A stretch of 28,431 nt of DNA from a virus: positions 1 through 28,431 of the IMG/VR virus record IMGVR_UViG_3300048916_000081. The stretch is one strand, 5' to 3'. Of this stretch, positions 21,903-27,832 are shown piece by piece. The stretch's first letter is position 1; every line of letters starts with the position of its first letter. The notes under the pieces were generated by a model. That model saw only the letters and a program-made list of their open reading frames with translations, searched no databases and had not been told where the DNA came from. Both the position numbers and the translations under genes were made by a program.

Positions 21903-22123
21903 CAACGCTTCGCTATACGACGAACGGCAAACAGCTTTTGCTTGACGGTTTGCACCTTGCCGACGTGCGATCGGAACGCGAGGCGGGCTTGCTTGCGGTT
22001 ATCCTGAACAGTCGCGAACGTGACCTTGCGCCGGGCCAACGCTTCCCGCATGATGCCCACGGGCAGCGGGGGCAATCGCCATGTACGAAGACGCCGGATG
22101 TACGGGAAAAACCCGATACGTAA
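21899..22123 (+). CDS. Small hypothetical protein, GTG start
   Basis: A 74-residue protein beginning MTTLRYTTNGKQLLLDGLHL and continuing VRSEREAGLLAVILN, after which the tail becomes Gly/Gln/Pro-rich. The GTG overlaps the previous stop by GTGA. The last 43 bases overlap the next gene in another frame, so the low-complexity tail may be a by-product of that overlap. The N-terminal half looks like a small beta-alpha fold; the function is unknown. Confidence 0.6.
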   Translation: MTTLRYTTNGKQLLLDGLHLADVRSEREAGLLAVILNSRERDLAPGQRFPHDAHGQRGQSPCTKTPDVREKPDT

Positions 22124-22266
22124 GCCCAGGCGAAGCGTATAATCGCGTCGTACTCGCCCAACGCAAGCCGCATAAGAAGCACAAGCGAAATAATCGCGGG
22201 CACCTGAAAGTTTACCGTTGCGTTTTCTGTAAAATGTGGCACGTCGGATCGTCCTTTGAGCCATGA
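22081..22266 (+). CDS. Small zinc-finger protein
   Basis: A 61-residue protein. It begins MYEDAGCTGKTRYVSPGEAY, has a very basic centre (RKPHKKHKRNNRGH), and ends with VYRCVFCKMWHVGSS. This C-x2-C-x2-WH pattern is common in tiny phage and bacterial zinc-finger proteins that probably bind nucleic acid. GGGGG lies about 10 bases before the ATG. It overlaps the preceding gene by 43 bases, a long overlap even for this region. Confidence 0.7.
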   Translation: MYEDAGCTGKTRYVSPGEAYNRVVLAQRKPHKKHKRNNRGHLKVYRCVFCKMWHVGSSFEP

Positions 22267-22279
22267 AGGAAACCGGGCA

Positions 22280-22549
22280 ATGGTTAAGCACGACTTGAAG
22301 ACGCAACCGCAGTTTTGGGAAGCATTGGTTAACGGTTCGCGACCGTTCGAAGTCCGCCGCAATGATCGGAAATTCTCGCCGGGCGACGTGCTGATATTGC
22401 GCGAATGGACGCCTGAATTCGGGTACACGGGCGAAGAAACTTGCCGCCAAGTGTCATACGTCCTTCGGCATGAAGACTTCCCCCAGGGCGTACCGATCGG
22501 CTTCGTCGTACTCGGCTTCGGCATTATGCAAAGGAGCGACGACGTATGA
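22280..22549 (+). CDS. DUF3850 (ASCH/PUA-like) protein
   Basis: An 89-residue protein that matches the DUF3850 family along its length: HDLKTQPQFWEALVNGSRPF, EVRRNDRKFSPGDVLIL, YTGEETCRQVSYVL, and IGFVVLGFGI. DUF3850 belongs to the ASCH/PUA-like fold and is thought to bind RNA or modified nucleotides; its role in phages is not known. The start at 22280 follows AAGGAAACCGGGCA, the shared leader. Its TGA overlaps the next ATG (ATGA). Confidence 0.85.
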   Translation: MVKHDLKTQPQFWEALVNGSRPFEVRRNDRKFSPGDVLILREWTPEFGYTGEETCRQVSYVLRHEDFPQGVPIGFVVLGFGIMQRSDDV

Positions 22550-22716
22550 CAACGCCGGAAATGCGGGCGCTTATCAAAGCCGCCGAAGAACTTCGCCAAG
22601 ATTTGCTAATGCGAGGCGAACACGAAAAAGATGGAACGATTGTCGTGAACGCTTCGCATGGGCGATGGATGCGCTTTTGCGAGGCTTTGCGCGAAGCAAA
22701 GGTTAAGCACGGATGA
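22546..22716 (+). CDS. Very small helical protein
   Basis: A 56-residue protein, MTTPEMRALIKAAEELRQDL at the start, then GTIVVNASHGRWMRFCEALREAK. It is helical with one short strand. The ATG overlaps the DUF3850 stop, and its own TGA overlaps the VRR-NUC start (ATGA). The exact fit between two coupled genes supports it. The function is unknown. Confidence 0.65.
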   Translation: MTTPEMRALIKAAEELRQDLLMRGEHEKDGTIVVNASHGRWMRFCEALREAKVKHG

Positions 22717-23231
22717 CGCCCGACACACTCGCCAAAAGCGGAACCGAACATTCGCAGCAACGCGCGCTTTTCGCTTGGGCGAATATGGCACAACGCTTCG
22801 GCTTCGCTGCCGCTTGGGATGACTTGTCGTACACGGTTGCGAAACACGCTGAAACGACATACGGGCGACCGGGTTGGGCAATCCCTCGCGTTGTTATCTT
22901 GGCCCGTCTTCACGCAATCCCGAACGGGGGCTATCGCGACAAGATCACGGCTGGCAAGCTGAAGGCCGAAGGCGTCAAGCAAGGCGTGCCCGACGTGTTC
23001 CTTCCGCTGCCCTGCCCGTCGACGATCGGCGGTCACACTCGCTATTGTGGGCTGTACGTCGAAATGAAGCGGCCCAAGACCGGAACGCAACGCAAAGGCA
23101 CGACCAGCGCCGAACAGGATGATTGGATTGCTTACCTTCGGCAAGCCGGATACGCCGTTGGCGTCGTCTTCGATTGGCGCGAGGCAGCTAGAACAATCGA
23201 ACAGTATATTCGCGAAGCGGGGGCCGCATGA
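22713..23231 (+). CDS. VRR-NUC domain nuclease
   Basis: A 172-residue nuclease of the VRR-NUC group within PD-(D/E)XK enzymes. Catalytic positions are D94 in GVPDVFLP, and E117 and K119 in YVEMKRP, followed by TSAEQDDWIAYLRQAGYAVG and VVFDWREA. VRR-NUC proteins in phages can act as Holliday-junction or flap nucleases. A longer N-terminal part (residues 1-80) includes EHSQQRALFAWANMA and an insertion before GYRDKITAGKLKAEG, as in related phage proteins. It overlaps the small gene upstream and the winged-helix-like gene downstream by 4 bases each. Confidence 0.88.
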   Translation: MTPDTLAKSGTEHSQQRALFAWANMAQRFGFAAAWDDLSYTVAKHAETTYGRPGWAIPRVVILARLHAIPNGGYRDKITAGKLKAEGVKQGVPDVFLPLPCPSTIGGHTRYCGLYVEMKRPKTGTQRKGTTSAEQDDWIAYLRQAGYAVGVVFDWREAARTIEQYIREAGAA

Positions 23232-23491
23232 ACCTTCAGAAATTCCCGCCGCAACAGCGCAGCGCACTGTTTTACGTACGACAACATCAAACCGCCGAAT
23301 ACGGCGTAATTGTGCGAGCCGTAACCGCACGCGCTTTAATCGATCGCGGATACGCCGTCGAAGCTGAACGTCGCGGCTTTGCTCGCCGGGAAGGCGTATG
23401 CATTCGATTGACAGAAACCGGGCTTGACGTTTGCCGCATGGTCGAAGGCGAAATTGCCTTGCCCCAGGCTGCGAAGCGTGCCACAAGCTAG
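23228..23491 (+). CDS. Winged-helix-like small protein
   Basis: An 87-residue protein. The middle (TARALIDRGYAVEAERRGF, then CIRLTETGLDVCR) has the helix-wing pattern of MarR/winged-helix DNA-binding domains. It overlaps the VRR-NUC stop (ATGA) and is the last gene before a terminator. It could be a regulator of this operon or an accessory to the nuclease. The assignment is by pattern only. Confidence 0.65.
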   Translation: MNLQKFPPQQRSALFYVRQHQTAEYGVIVRAVTARALIDRGYAVEAERRGFARREGVCIRLTETGLDVCRMVEGEIALPQAAKRATS

Positions 23492-23524
23492 GCGCCTTTC
23501 AGGCATCCTCTCCCAAACTTCTCG

Positions 23525-23559
23525 CCCCGCTTGGCTTCGGCCCGGCGGGGTTTCTTTTT
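23525..23559 (+). terminator. Intrinsic terminator with UUCG loop
   Basis: CCCCGC at the 5' side pairs with GCGGGG at the 3' side; a further three pairs close a C-TTCG-G loop. TTTCTTTTT follows directly. It ends the operon that finishes with the winged-helix-like gene, and the next promoter begins 5 bases later. Confidence 0.88.
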
Positions 23560-23563
23560 GCGC

Positions 23564-23592
23564 TTGACAGGGGTTCGGATACGACGTATTCG
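23564..23592 (+). promoter_or_regulatory. Promoter, TTGACA-17-TATTCG
   Basis: A perfect -35, 17-base spacer and TATTCG lie immediately after a terminator. Transcription should start near 23599, 25 bases before the ATG at 23624. This is the best copy of the repeated promoter. Confidence 0.72.
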
Positions 23593-23623
23593 ACGAACAA
23601 CATTAACGAAGGGAACCGGGCAA

Positions 23624-23905
23624 ATGACTGACGAAGAATGGGCGATGGTCCAAAAAACTCCCGAATACGCTGCCGCTAGGCAATCACATGCGGAACTTAC
23701 TTTGAAGCTTAGCCGAAAACTTATTAATAAACATGTTCGCATTGAACAAGCAATGTGCGAAAGGCATGAGCGCGAACATAAGATAAGGCGGCAAAAGCGC
23801 GACGAAGAACGCAAAAAGCTTGACGAATTGCTTTTCGAAAAGGAAAACGAATCGCTTCGCAAAGTTTACGCAAAATACGGTCTGAAGGAAGGGCGCGAAC
23901 AATGA
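23624..23905 (+). CDS. Basic coiled-coil protein
   Basis: A 93-residue protein, almost wholly helical, with long runs of Glu, Arg and Lys (from about residue 20: HAELTLKLSRKLINKHVRI, later HEREHKIRRQKRDEERKKL). A coiled coil over residues 35-80 is likely. The start at 23624 follows GAAGGGAACCGGGCAA and the promoter at 23564; a longer frame would run through the terminator. It overlaps the next gene by 4 bases. The function is unknown. Confidence 0.75.
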   Translation: MTDEEWAMVQKTPEYAAARQSHAELTLKLSRKLINKHVRIEQAMCERHEREHKIRRQKRDEERKKLDELLFEKENESLRKVYAKYGLKEGREQ

Positions 23906-24153
23906 CGCTTCGCGAATTGATCCACGGGGCGCCGACGCCGCCGAACCCGCCGCAATACGTCGCATGGTATCGCGACGGCTGGCAAGGTTCGATCCAGTAC
24001 CTTGCCGCCGAAGTTGAACCGGGCGAATGGGCAACGACTTCGAAGATCGCCCTCGCGCATCGCTTCGACACGCGCGAGGAAGCCGACGCGGCAACGCCCG
24101 ACGGGATACTTCGACGCGGCGTCCTTCAGGTACGCGGCAGCCGCGACAGTTGA
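23902..24153 (+). CDS. Hypothetical protein
   Basis: An 83-residue protein with a Pro-rich N terminus (HGAPTPPNPPQYVAWYRDGW), then a beta-rich part and a helix (FDTREEADAATPDG). It resembles small single-domain beta-alpha phage proteins, but I recognise no family. It is coupled to the coiled-coil gene by an ATGA overlap. Confidence 0.65.
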   Translation: MTLRELIHGAPTPPNPPQYVAWYRDGWQGSIQYLAAEVEPGEWATTSKIALAHRFDTREEADAATPDGILRRGVLQVRGSRDS

Positions 24154-24160
24154 ACCAATG

Positions 24161-24186
24161 CGAAGGCGGGCTTAGGCTCGCCTTCG
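24161..24186 (+). other. Intergenic hairpin
   Basis: CGAAGGCG and CGCCTTCG pair perfectly over eight bases around a short loop. There is no T run after it, so it is not a clear terminator. It lies between two genes, 20 bases before the ATG at 24206, and may affect translation or RNA processing. Confidence 0.55.
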
Positions 24187-24205
24187 TCGCATAGGGGGAC
24201 GGCGA

Positions 24206-24367
24206 ATGTACCGATCGAACAAGCGCAGCAAACCAGCCCAGGGCTTCCCGCATTACGCCCAATGTGGGCAGATTGCCGAAGGCGACGAATATGTTTGCCG
24301 GGGATGCTTCATGCGTTGGGATCGGGGCGAGGAACGTCCGCCGTGCCCTAAGTCAACGCCTCGTTAG
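24206..24367 (+). CDS. Small zinc-finger protein
   Basis: A 53-residue protein with a basic start (MYRSNKRSKPAQGF) and four Cys arranged as C-x11-C-x2-C with a further Cys about 15 residues later (YAQCGQ, YVCRGCFMRWDRG, PPCPK). This looks like a small zinc knuckle or ribbon. AGGGGGA lies 10 bases before the ATG. It has no recognised family; nucleic-acid binding is a guess. Confidence 0.65.
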   Translation: MYRSNKRSKPAQGFPHYAQCGQIAEGDEYVCRGCFMRWDRGEERPPCPKSTPR

Positions 24368-24386
24368 CGTTAAATCTGTGGAAAAC

Positions 24387-24415
24387 TTGACAGGAACCAA
24401 TTTGCTCGCCAAAGC
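24387..24415 (+). promoter_or_regulatory. Promoter-like element, TTGACA with poor -10
   Basis: A perfect TTGACA is found here, but 17 bases later the sequence is CAAAGC, a poor -10. It lies in the gap before the AT-hook gene, where a promoter would be expected. Confidence 0.3.
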
Positions 24416-24464
24416 TTCAAGTGACGACGGGGGATGATTCGCAACCCGAAAGGATACCGGGCAA

Positions 24465-24905
24465 ATGGGAATGATGGACAGCAGCGAAGCGTTTCTTCGG
24501 GCGTTTGAAAGCGCCGATTGCGAAACACTCGAAAGCCATATCCGCGAATGGTTCGCACGGCCCTATCGCACGCCTGAAAACTCAATTGACGTTGCCGCGT
24601 GTATGCATACCGCAATGATCGCGGCGTTCATCGATCGCGAAACGGAATGCCGGTCGCATTGGCGCGACGCCGAAGCCGAACGTTGGAGGCAAGCGCGGCA
24701 GAACTTTGACGCGGGAATGCGCGGCTTCCTTGAAGCCGTCGGCAAGTCGCCGAAGCCTGAACCGTACCACGGCGAGGCAAGCGAACAACCTGCGAACCGC
24801 AAGCCTGCGATCGGTTCCGGCTGGCGTATCCCCGAACCCGTGAAGCGCGGGCGCGGTCGACCGCGTAAGACGCCTTCGGCTTGGGGCAGCCAAGCGCGGG
24901 CATAA
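24465..24905 (+). CDS. AT-hook protein
   Basis: A 146-residue protein. Residues 1-95 are helical with scattered Trp and Cys (AFESADCETLESHIREWFA, and RSHWRDAEAERWRQARQNFD). The C-terminal tail is disordered and basic and contains KRGRGRPRKTPS, a canonical AT-hook (RGRP core) that binds the minor groove of AT-rich DNA. The start follows GAAAGGATACCGGGCAA. A terminator ends the transcript 25 bases downstream. The AT-rich origin-like palindrome or host DNA could be the target; that is inference. Confidence 0.75.
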   Translation: MGMMDSSEAFLRAFESADCETLESHIREWFARPYRTPENSIDVAACMHTAMIAAFIDRETECRSHWRDAEAERWRQARQNFDAGMRGFLEAVGKSPKPEPYHGEASEQPANRKPAIGSGWRIPEPVKRGRGRPRKTPSAWGSQARA

Positions 24906-24928
24906 CGCGCAAGGGATCGTCAAACTTT

Positions 24929-24957
24929 GAAGGGCGCTTTCGGGCGTCCTTCTTTTT
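24929..24957 (+). terminator. Intrinsic terminator with UUCG loop
   Basis: GAAGGGCGCT and GGCGTCCTTC with neighbouring bases form a stem of about ten pairs (two of them G-T) around a TTCG loop, followed by TTTTT. The next promoter starts 5 bases later. Confidence 0.85.
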
Positions 24958-24961
24958 GTGC

Positions 24962-24990
24962 TTGACGAACGTTCGTAATCGTCGTATTCG
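24962..24990 (+). promoter_or_regulatory. Promoter, TTGACG-17-TATTCG
   Basis: TTGACG, a 17-base spacer ending in ATCGTCG, and TATTCG. It directly follows the terminator of the AT-hook gene and lies 32 bases before the ATG at 25022. Confidence 0.68.
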
Positions 24991-25021
24991 TTGAACATTG
25001 AAACGAAGGAAGGACGAAAAC

Positions 25022-25177
25022 ATGAAAAAGAGCATTTCCCTTGAACTCGGCGAACTCGCTTACATTGCCGACGTATTGGACGGTCGCCACTCTGCGAATT
25101 TTTGGGCGGACGCGAGCCGCGTTGCATTGGTCGACAAACTTCGCGCTGCGATCGCCGAACGCTTGAAGGGGAATTGA
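25022..25177 (+). CDS. Very small hypothetical protein
   Basis: A 51-residue protein beginning MKKSISLELGELAYIADVLD and ending in a helix (VDKLRAAIAERLKGN). The ATG follows GAAGGAAGGACGAAAAC, a strong binding site, and a clear promoter. The next gene begins one base after its stop. I do not recognise it. Confidence 0.68.
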   Translation: MKKSISLELGELAYIADVLDGRHSANFWADASRVALVDKLRAAIAERLKGN

Positions 25178-25178
25178 A

Positions 25179-25358
25179 ATGTCGACAATTTACCTTGTCG
25201 TCGAAAACGATTGGGAAAGCAACGTCGTGTTAGAAGCTTGGACAACAGAAGCGAAAGCCAACGAAAGCGCCGAAGCTTTAATGAAGGCTCGAAAATCTAA
25301 ACCCGGCCCGCATTCTGTTTGGTCAATTGACGTTGAAGAAGTGGAGTTGAAACAATGA
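25179..25358 (+). CDS. Very small hypothetical protein
   Basis: A 59-residue protein with a beta-alpha-beta look: MSTIYLVVENDWESNVVLEA, then a helix (EAKANESAEALMKARK) and a strand (HSVWSIDVEEVEL). GAAGGGG lies 7-13 bases upstream in the end of the previous gene. Its TGA overlaps the next ATG. The function is unknown; the fold resembles small regulatory phage proteins. Confidence 0.65.
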   Translation: MSTIYLVVENDWESNVVLEAWTTEAKANESAEALMKARKSKPGPHSVWSIDVEEVELKQ

Positions 25359-25606
25359 GCGAAGAACGCCGTTGCGATAAGTGCGATCGTCTTATTTACC
25401 AATGGGGCGCGCATGACGGATTTAACTGCGAAGCTTGGCCCGAAATGGGAATCGGGCAAACGTCGGTTGCATACAAGGGCTTCGAAGTCGTTCGGTTTAA
25501 TGGGCGTTGGGCGTATTCGGTCCATGGTCGGGATGAATGGGTTTACGTCGCTTCGCCGGTCGACGCTTTTGCGGAAATCGACAGCTTGCACGATCGCAAG
25601 GCTTGA
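25355..25606 (+). CDS. Small protein with N-terminal CxxC
   Basis: An 83-residue protein starting MSEERRCDKCDRLIYQWGAH. The C-x2-C at 7-10 with Cys25 may bind zinc. A beta-rich second half follows (YKGFEVVRFNGRWAYSVHG, DEWVYVAS). It overlaps the previous stop (ATGA) and is the last gene before a terminator. I recognise no family. Confidence 0.68.
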   Translation: MSEERRCDKCDRLIYQWGAHDGFNCEAWPEMGIGQTSVAYKGFEVVRFNGRWAYSVHGRDEWVYVASPVDAFAEIDSLHDRKA

Positions 25607-25616
25607 CTGCCCAAGG

Positions 25617-25647
25617 GGAGCGCGGCAAACGTCGCGTTCCTCTTTTT
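25617..25647 (+). terminator. Intrinsic terminator
   Basis: GGAGCGCG pairs with CGCGTTCC over eight pairs (one G-T) around an eight-base loop, followed by TCTTTTTG. It ends the three-gene unit that starts at 25022. Confidence 0.8.
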
Positions 25648-25670
25648 GCATAGGGCAGGGGCAAAACAGC

Positions 25671-26339
25671 ATGAACAGAATTACCGCCGAAGGCTTCGAC
25701 TATCAGGGCGAAGCCGATAAAACGTGTTCGATCGAATGGGGCGCGCACAAGGTCAATCGCGCGGACTTCCTTGCGCAGCTTCGGGTTTTCGCCGTAACCG
25801 CGCAAATCCTGAACCTTTATAAGAAGCTTCTCTTTCGCGGCAAGCTGCCTGAAGACGTTGGATTGCTTCAGCCGTCGAATGCGGCGAGCCTTTTGGACTT
25901 CATTCCCGACGCCGACGTTGATCTTGTCCATGGGATCGTCGGCATTGCGACCGAAGCGGGCGAAGCCGTCGAAATCCTTATTGCGATGATCGAAGGCACG
26001 CCGCCCGATCGCGTCAACGCCGTTGAAGAAGCGGGCGATCTTCGTTGGTATATCAACCGCGTGCTTCGTTGGGCGAACGTTACCGACGAAGAATGCGAGC
26101 GCGCGAACATCGCCAAGCTTCACGGGCGCGGCTTCGCCTTCGGCTTCAATGCCCAGGCGGATAGCAACCGCGACCTTCAGGCCGAACGCGCGATCTTGGA
26201 AAGCGCGACGCTGCCCGGCATTGTCGAACCGCGTACGTCCGATATGGCCGATATGTGCGACGCGGAACGCGCGGGCTATCGCGACCCCATGCTTCGGCTT
26301 CCGTCGGGCGTGTACGGCGATGAACCCGGCAATGGGTAA
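25671..26339 (+). CDS. MazG-like nucleotide pyrophosphohydrolase
   Basis: A 222-residue protein with the all-alpha NTP pyrophosphatase motif: E95-x2-E98 in GIATEAGEAVEIL and E120-x2-D123 in NAVEEAGDLRWYINR. These acidic residues bind Mg2+ in MazG-like enzymes, which split NTPs or dNTPs to monophosphates; phage members may lower ppGpp-type signals or remove unwanted nucleotides. The C-terminal 60 residues are an Ala/Glu/Asp-rich extension. The start at 25671 follows GGGCAGGGG and the terminator upstream. A longer upstream frame would read through that terminator. Confidence 0.82.
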   Translation: MNRITAEGFDYQGEADKTCSIEWGAHKVNRADFLAQLRVFAVTAQILNLYKKLLFRGKLPEDVGLLQPSNAASLLDFIPDADVDLVHGIVGIATEAGEAVEILIAMIEGTPPDRVNAVEEAGDLRWYINRVLRWANVTDEECERANIAKLHGRGFAFGFNAQADSNRDLQAERAILESATLPGIVEPRTSDMADMCDAERAGYRDPMLRLPSGVYGDEPGNG

Positions 26340-26493
26340 GCTTCGGCGCATTATGGACGCCTTGCGGCTGCGCAGGGCGTCCAAGGGGGTCAGCGCGCCC
26401 GAACAGGCCCCCAAGCCGCCCCAGGCGCCGCCTTGCACCGCTCGCGCGCCCGACGGGGGCGTTCGGCGTCGGTACATGAAACAAGCCGATTGA
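26332..26493 (+). CDS. Very small Pro/Arg-rich protein
   Basis: A 53-residue protein: a basic helix (MGKLRRIMDALRLRRASKG), then a Pro/Ala-rich stretch, then RRRYMKQAD. It overlaps the MazG-like gene by 8 bases, and its ATG is preceded by GAACCCGGCA, a variant of the shared leader, which supports the start. The DNA is unusually GC-rich. The function is unknown and it may not be expressed. Confidence 0.55.
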   Translation: MGKLRRIMDALRLRRASKGVSAPEQAPKPPQAPPCTARAPDGGVRRRYMKQAD

Positions 26494-26539
26494 TCGTCGT
26501 CGCCGAATGCGGTAAGCATTTGTAAAGGAAACCGGGCAA

Positions 26540-26869
26540 ATGATCGAAGACGACGACCTAAAGCGCACGATCGGCGCCGTCATGCACGACGGCAATTTGT
26601 GGGCATTCCTGCCCGACGGCTCGATTGTCCAGGCGGCAGGCGACGGGGCCGATCCCCGATACCGCAACCTTCGGAACGCTTCGCTTGTCATGTACCACAC
26701 CCTAAGCAATGCCGAAGGTTGGATTGAAAAGCTGATTACATGGCTTGAAGCGGCAGGCGCCGAAGATGCGGTGGACGGAACGTTGAAGATGCAAGCTGCA
26801 ATCAGCGTAACCCGTCGCATCGCTCGCGAAGGCTTGGAAACTTTAGCTGTGGATAAAAAAGACGATTGA
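26540..26869 (+). CDS. Hypothetical protein
   Basis: A 109-residue protein. The N-terminal half is beta-rich (MIEDDDLKRTIGAVMHDGNL, WAFLPDGSIVQAAGDG), and the rest is helical (SNAEGWIEKLITWLEAAGAED). AAAGGAAACCGGGCAA precedes the ATG. The TGA stop lies inside the TTGACA box of the next promoter. No family is recognised. Confidence 0.72.
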   Translation: MIEDDDLKRTIGAVMHDGNLWAFLPDGSIVQAAGDGADPRYRNLRNASLVMYHTLSNAEGWIEKLITWLEAAGAEDAVDGTLKMQAAISVTRRIAREGLETLAVDKKDD

Positions 26870-26894
26870 CATTCGCCGTAACCGTCGCTTATGT
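26866..26894 (+). promoter_or_regulatory. Promoter, TTGACA-17-TTATGT
   Basis: A perfect -35 overlaps the stop codon of the upstream gene. At 17 bases the -10 is TTATGT (TATGTC at 18). About 50 bases of leader follow, including a small GGGCA-CGGT-TGCCC hairpin, before the ATG at 26950. Confidence 0.5.
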
Positions 26895-26949
26895 CGGTTT
26901 CGGCTTAACCGGGCACGGTTGCCCACAACAGCAAACGAAGGAAAGTCAA

Positions 26950-27507
26950 ATGGCAAAAATTTCGAAGGCAAATTTGACGCTTCTCGCGTCGATCGTCGCC
27001 GCCATGCAGATTGAAGCGACCCCGTATGCAATGCTTACGGAAGCCGAGATTGCCGGGCTGGCGAGGGAGGGACTTGTCGAAACCAATGCCGAAATTCGCG
27101 ACGGTGAAAAGGTCGCGGTTCGTGCAACCGACAAGGGGATTACCGTGAACAACGAAAACACCGCTTCGACCGATACTGCCGCCCATGCTGCCGCCCCCGT
27201 CGCCATGCCGTCGACCTTCGTTACCGGATCGGGCTTCGTTCCGTCGCAGTCGCGCGGCGGTCGCGGTCGCAGTCTGTACGACTTCGACAGCCTTGCCGTC
27301 GGCGGCTTTATCTTCGTTCCGGCGACCGAAGCCAAGCCGAACCCGGCGAAGTCGCTCGCTTCGACCGTTTCCAGCGCGACGAAGCGCAGCAAGCCGAAGA
27401 AGTTCGGCGTCCAGTCGGTCGAAGCTGGCAAGGTGTACGGCGAATTCACCGCTCCCGCGAACGGCGCCGTGATCTATCGCGCTGCCGACGAAGCCGCTGC
27501 CGCCTAA
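26950..27507 (+). CDS. Hypothetical protein with winged-helix-like N terminus
   Basis: A 185-residue protein. Residues 25-63 (YAMLTEAEIAGLAREGLVET, VAVRATDKGI) look like a winged-helix DNA-binding domain. After a Thr/Ala-rich linker comes RGRSLYDFDSLAVGGFIFV and SLASTVSSATKRSKPKKFG, a pattern I have seen in phage proteins of unknown function. The C-terminal part is beta-rich and ends in AAAA. AAGGAAAG lies upstream of the ATG. A strong terminator follows 25 bases after the stop, closing the early block before the lysis genes. Confidence 0.72.
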   Translation: MAKISKANLTLLASIVAAMQIEATPYAMLTEAEIAGLAREGLVETNAEIRDGEKVAVRATDKGITVNNENTASTDTAAHAAAPVAMPSTFVTGSGFVPSQSRGGRGRSLYDFDSLAVGGFIFVPATEAKPNPAKSLASTVSSATKRSKPKKFGVQSVEAGKVYGEFTAPANGAVIYRAADEAAAA

Positions 27508-27532
27508 CCAACGGCTCGCCGAAAAAATAGGG

Positions 27533-27569
27533 AACCCCCGGCGGTTTTAACCGTTGGGGGTTTCTTTTT
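27533..27569 (+). terminator. Strong intrinsic terminator before the lysis genes
   Basis: AACCCCC pairs with GGGGGTT, and the stem continues inward to GGTT/AACC, about twelve pairs with two G-T. TTTCTTTTT follows. A TTGACA lies 11 bases downstream at 27580-27585 but has no good -10. Confidence 0.9.
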
Positions 27570-27616
27570 GCCTGCCGTTTTGACATACCTTGCCAAACAG
27601 GGCGGCGGGGCGCGTT

Positions 27617-27832
27617 ATGGATAGTTCGGGTTCGACTTTTTCAACCGATTTCGCAAGAGAAGCGGCGTTCGGAACTCCCGTCGTTGCGGCGGCAGCTTGG
27701 ACAATGAACGACGTTTTAATATACGTTTCGATTGCGTACGTACTTCTTCAAACGGCCTATCTTCTTTGGAAATGGTCGGGCGAATACAAGGCGCGCAAGG
27801 CTGCGAAAGCGGGCGGCAATGCAACGGCCTGA
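27617..27832 (+). CDS. Holin
   Basis: A 71-residue membrane protein with one clear transmembrane segment (MNDVLIYVSIAYVLLQTAYLLW, about residues 30-51), a polar Ser/Thr-rich N terminus and a basic C-terminal tail (KARKAAKAGG). Size, topology and its place directly before the endolysin, which it overlaps by 14 bases, identify a small holin that opens or depolarises the inner membrane. GGCGGGG lies before the ATG at 27617. Confidence 0.8.
   Translation: MDSSGSTFSTDFAREAAFGTPVVAAAAWTMNDVLIYVSIAYVLLQTAYLLWKWSGEYKARKAAKAGGNATA

Noticed and set aside
24161-24186. Terminator after the gene at 23902
   Set aside because: The hairpin is strong but no T run follows, so I list it only as a hairpin.
25413-25670. 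N-terminal extension of the MazG-like protein
   Set aside because: It would read through the gene at 25355 in another frame and through a terminator; the ATG at 25671 fits better.
27580-27608. Promoter for the lysis genes (TTGACA at 27580)
   Set aside because: The -35 is perfect and well placed after a terminator, but 17 bases later there is CGGCGG; no acceptable -10 was found.
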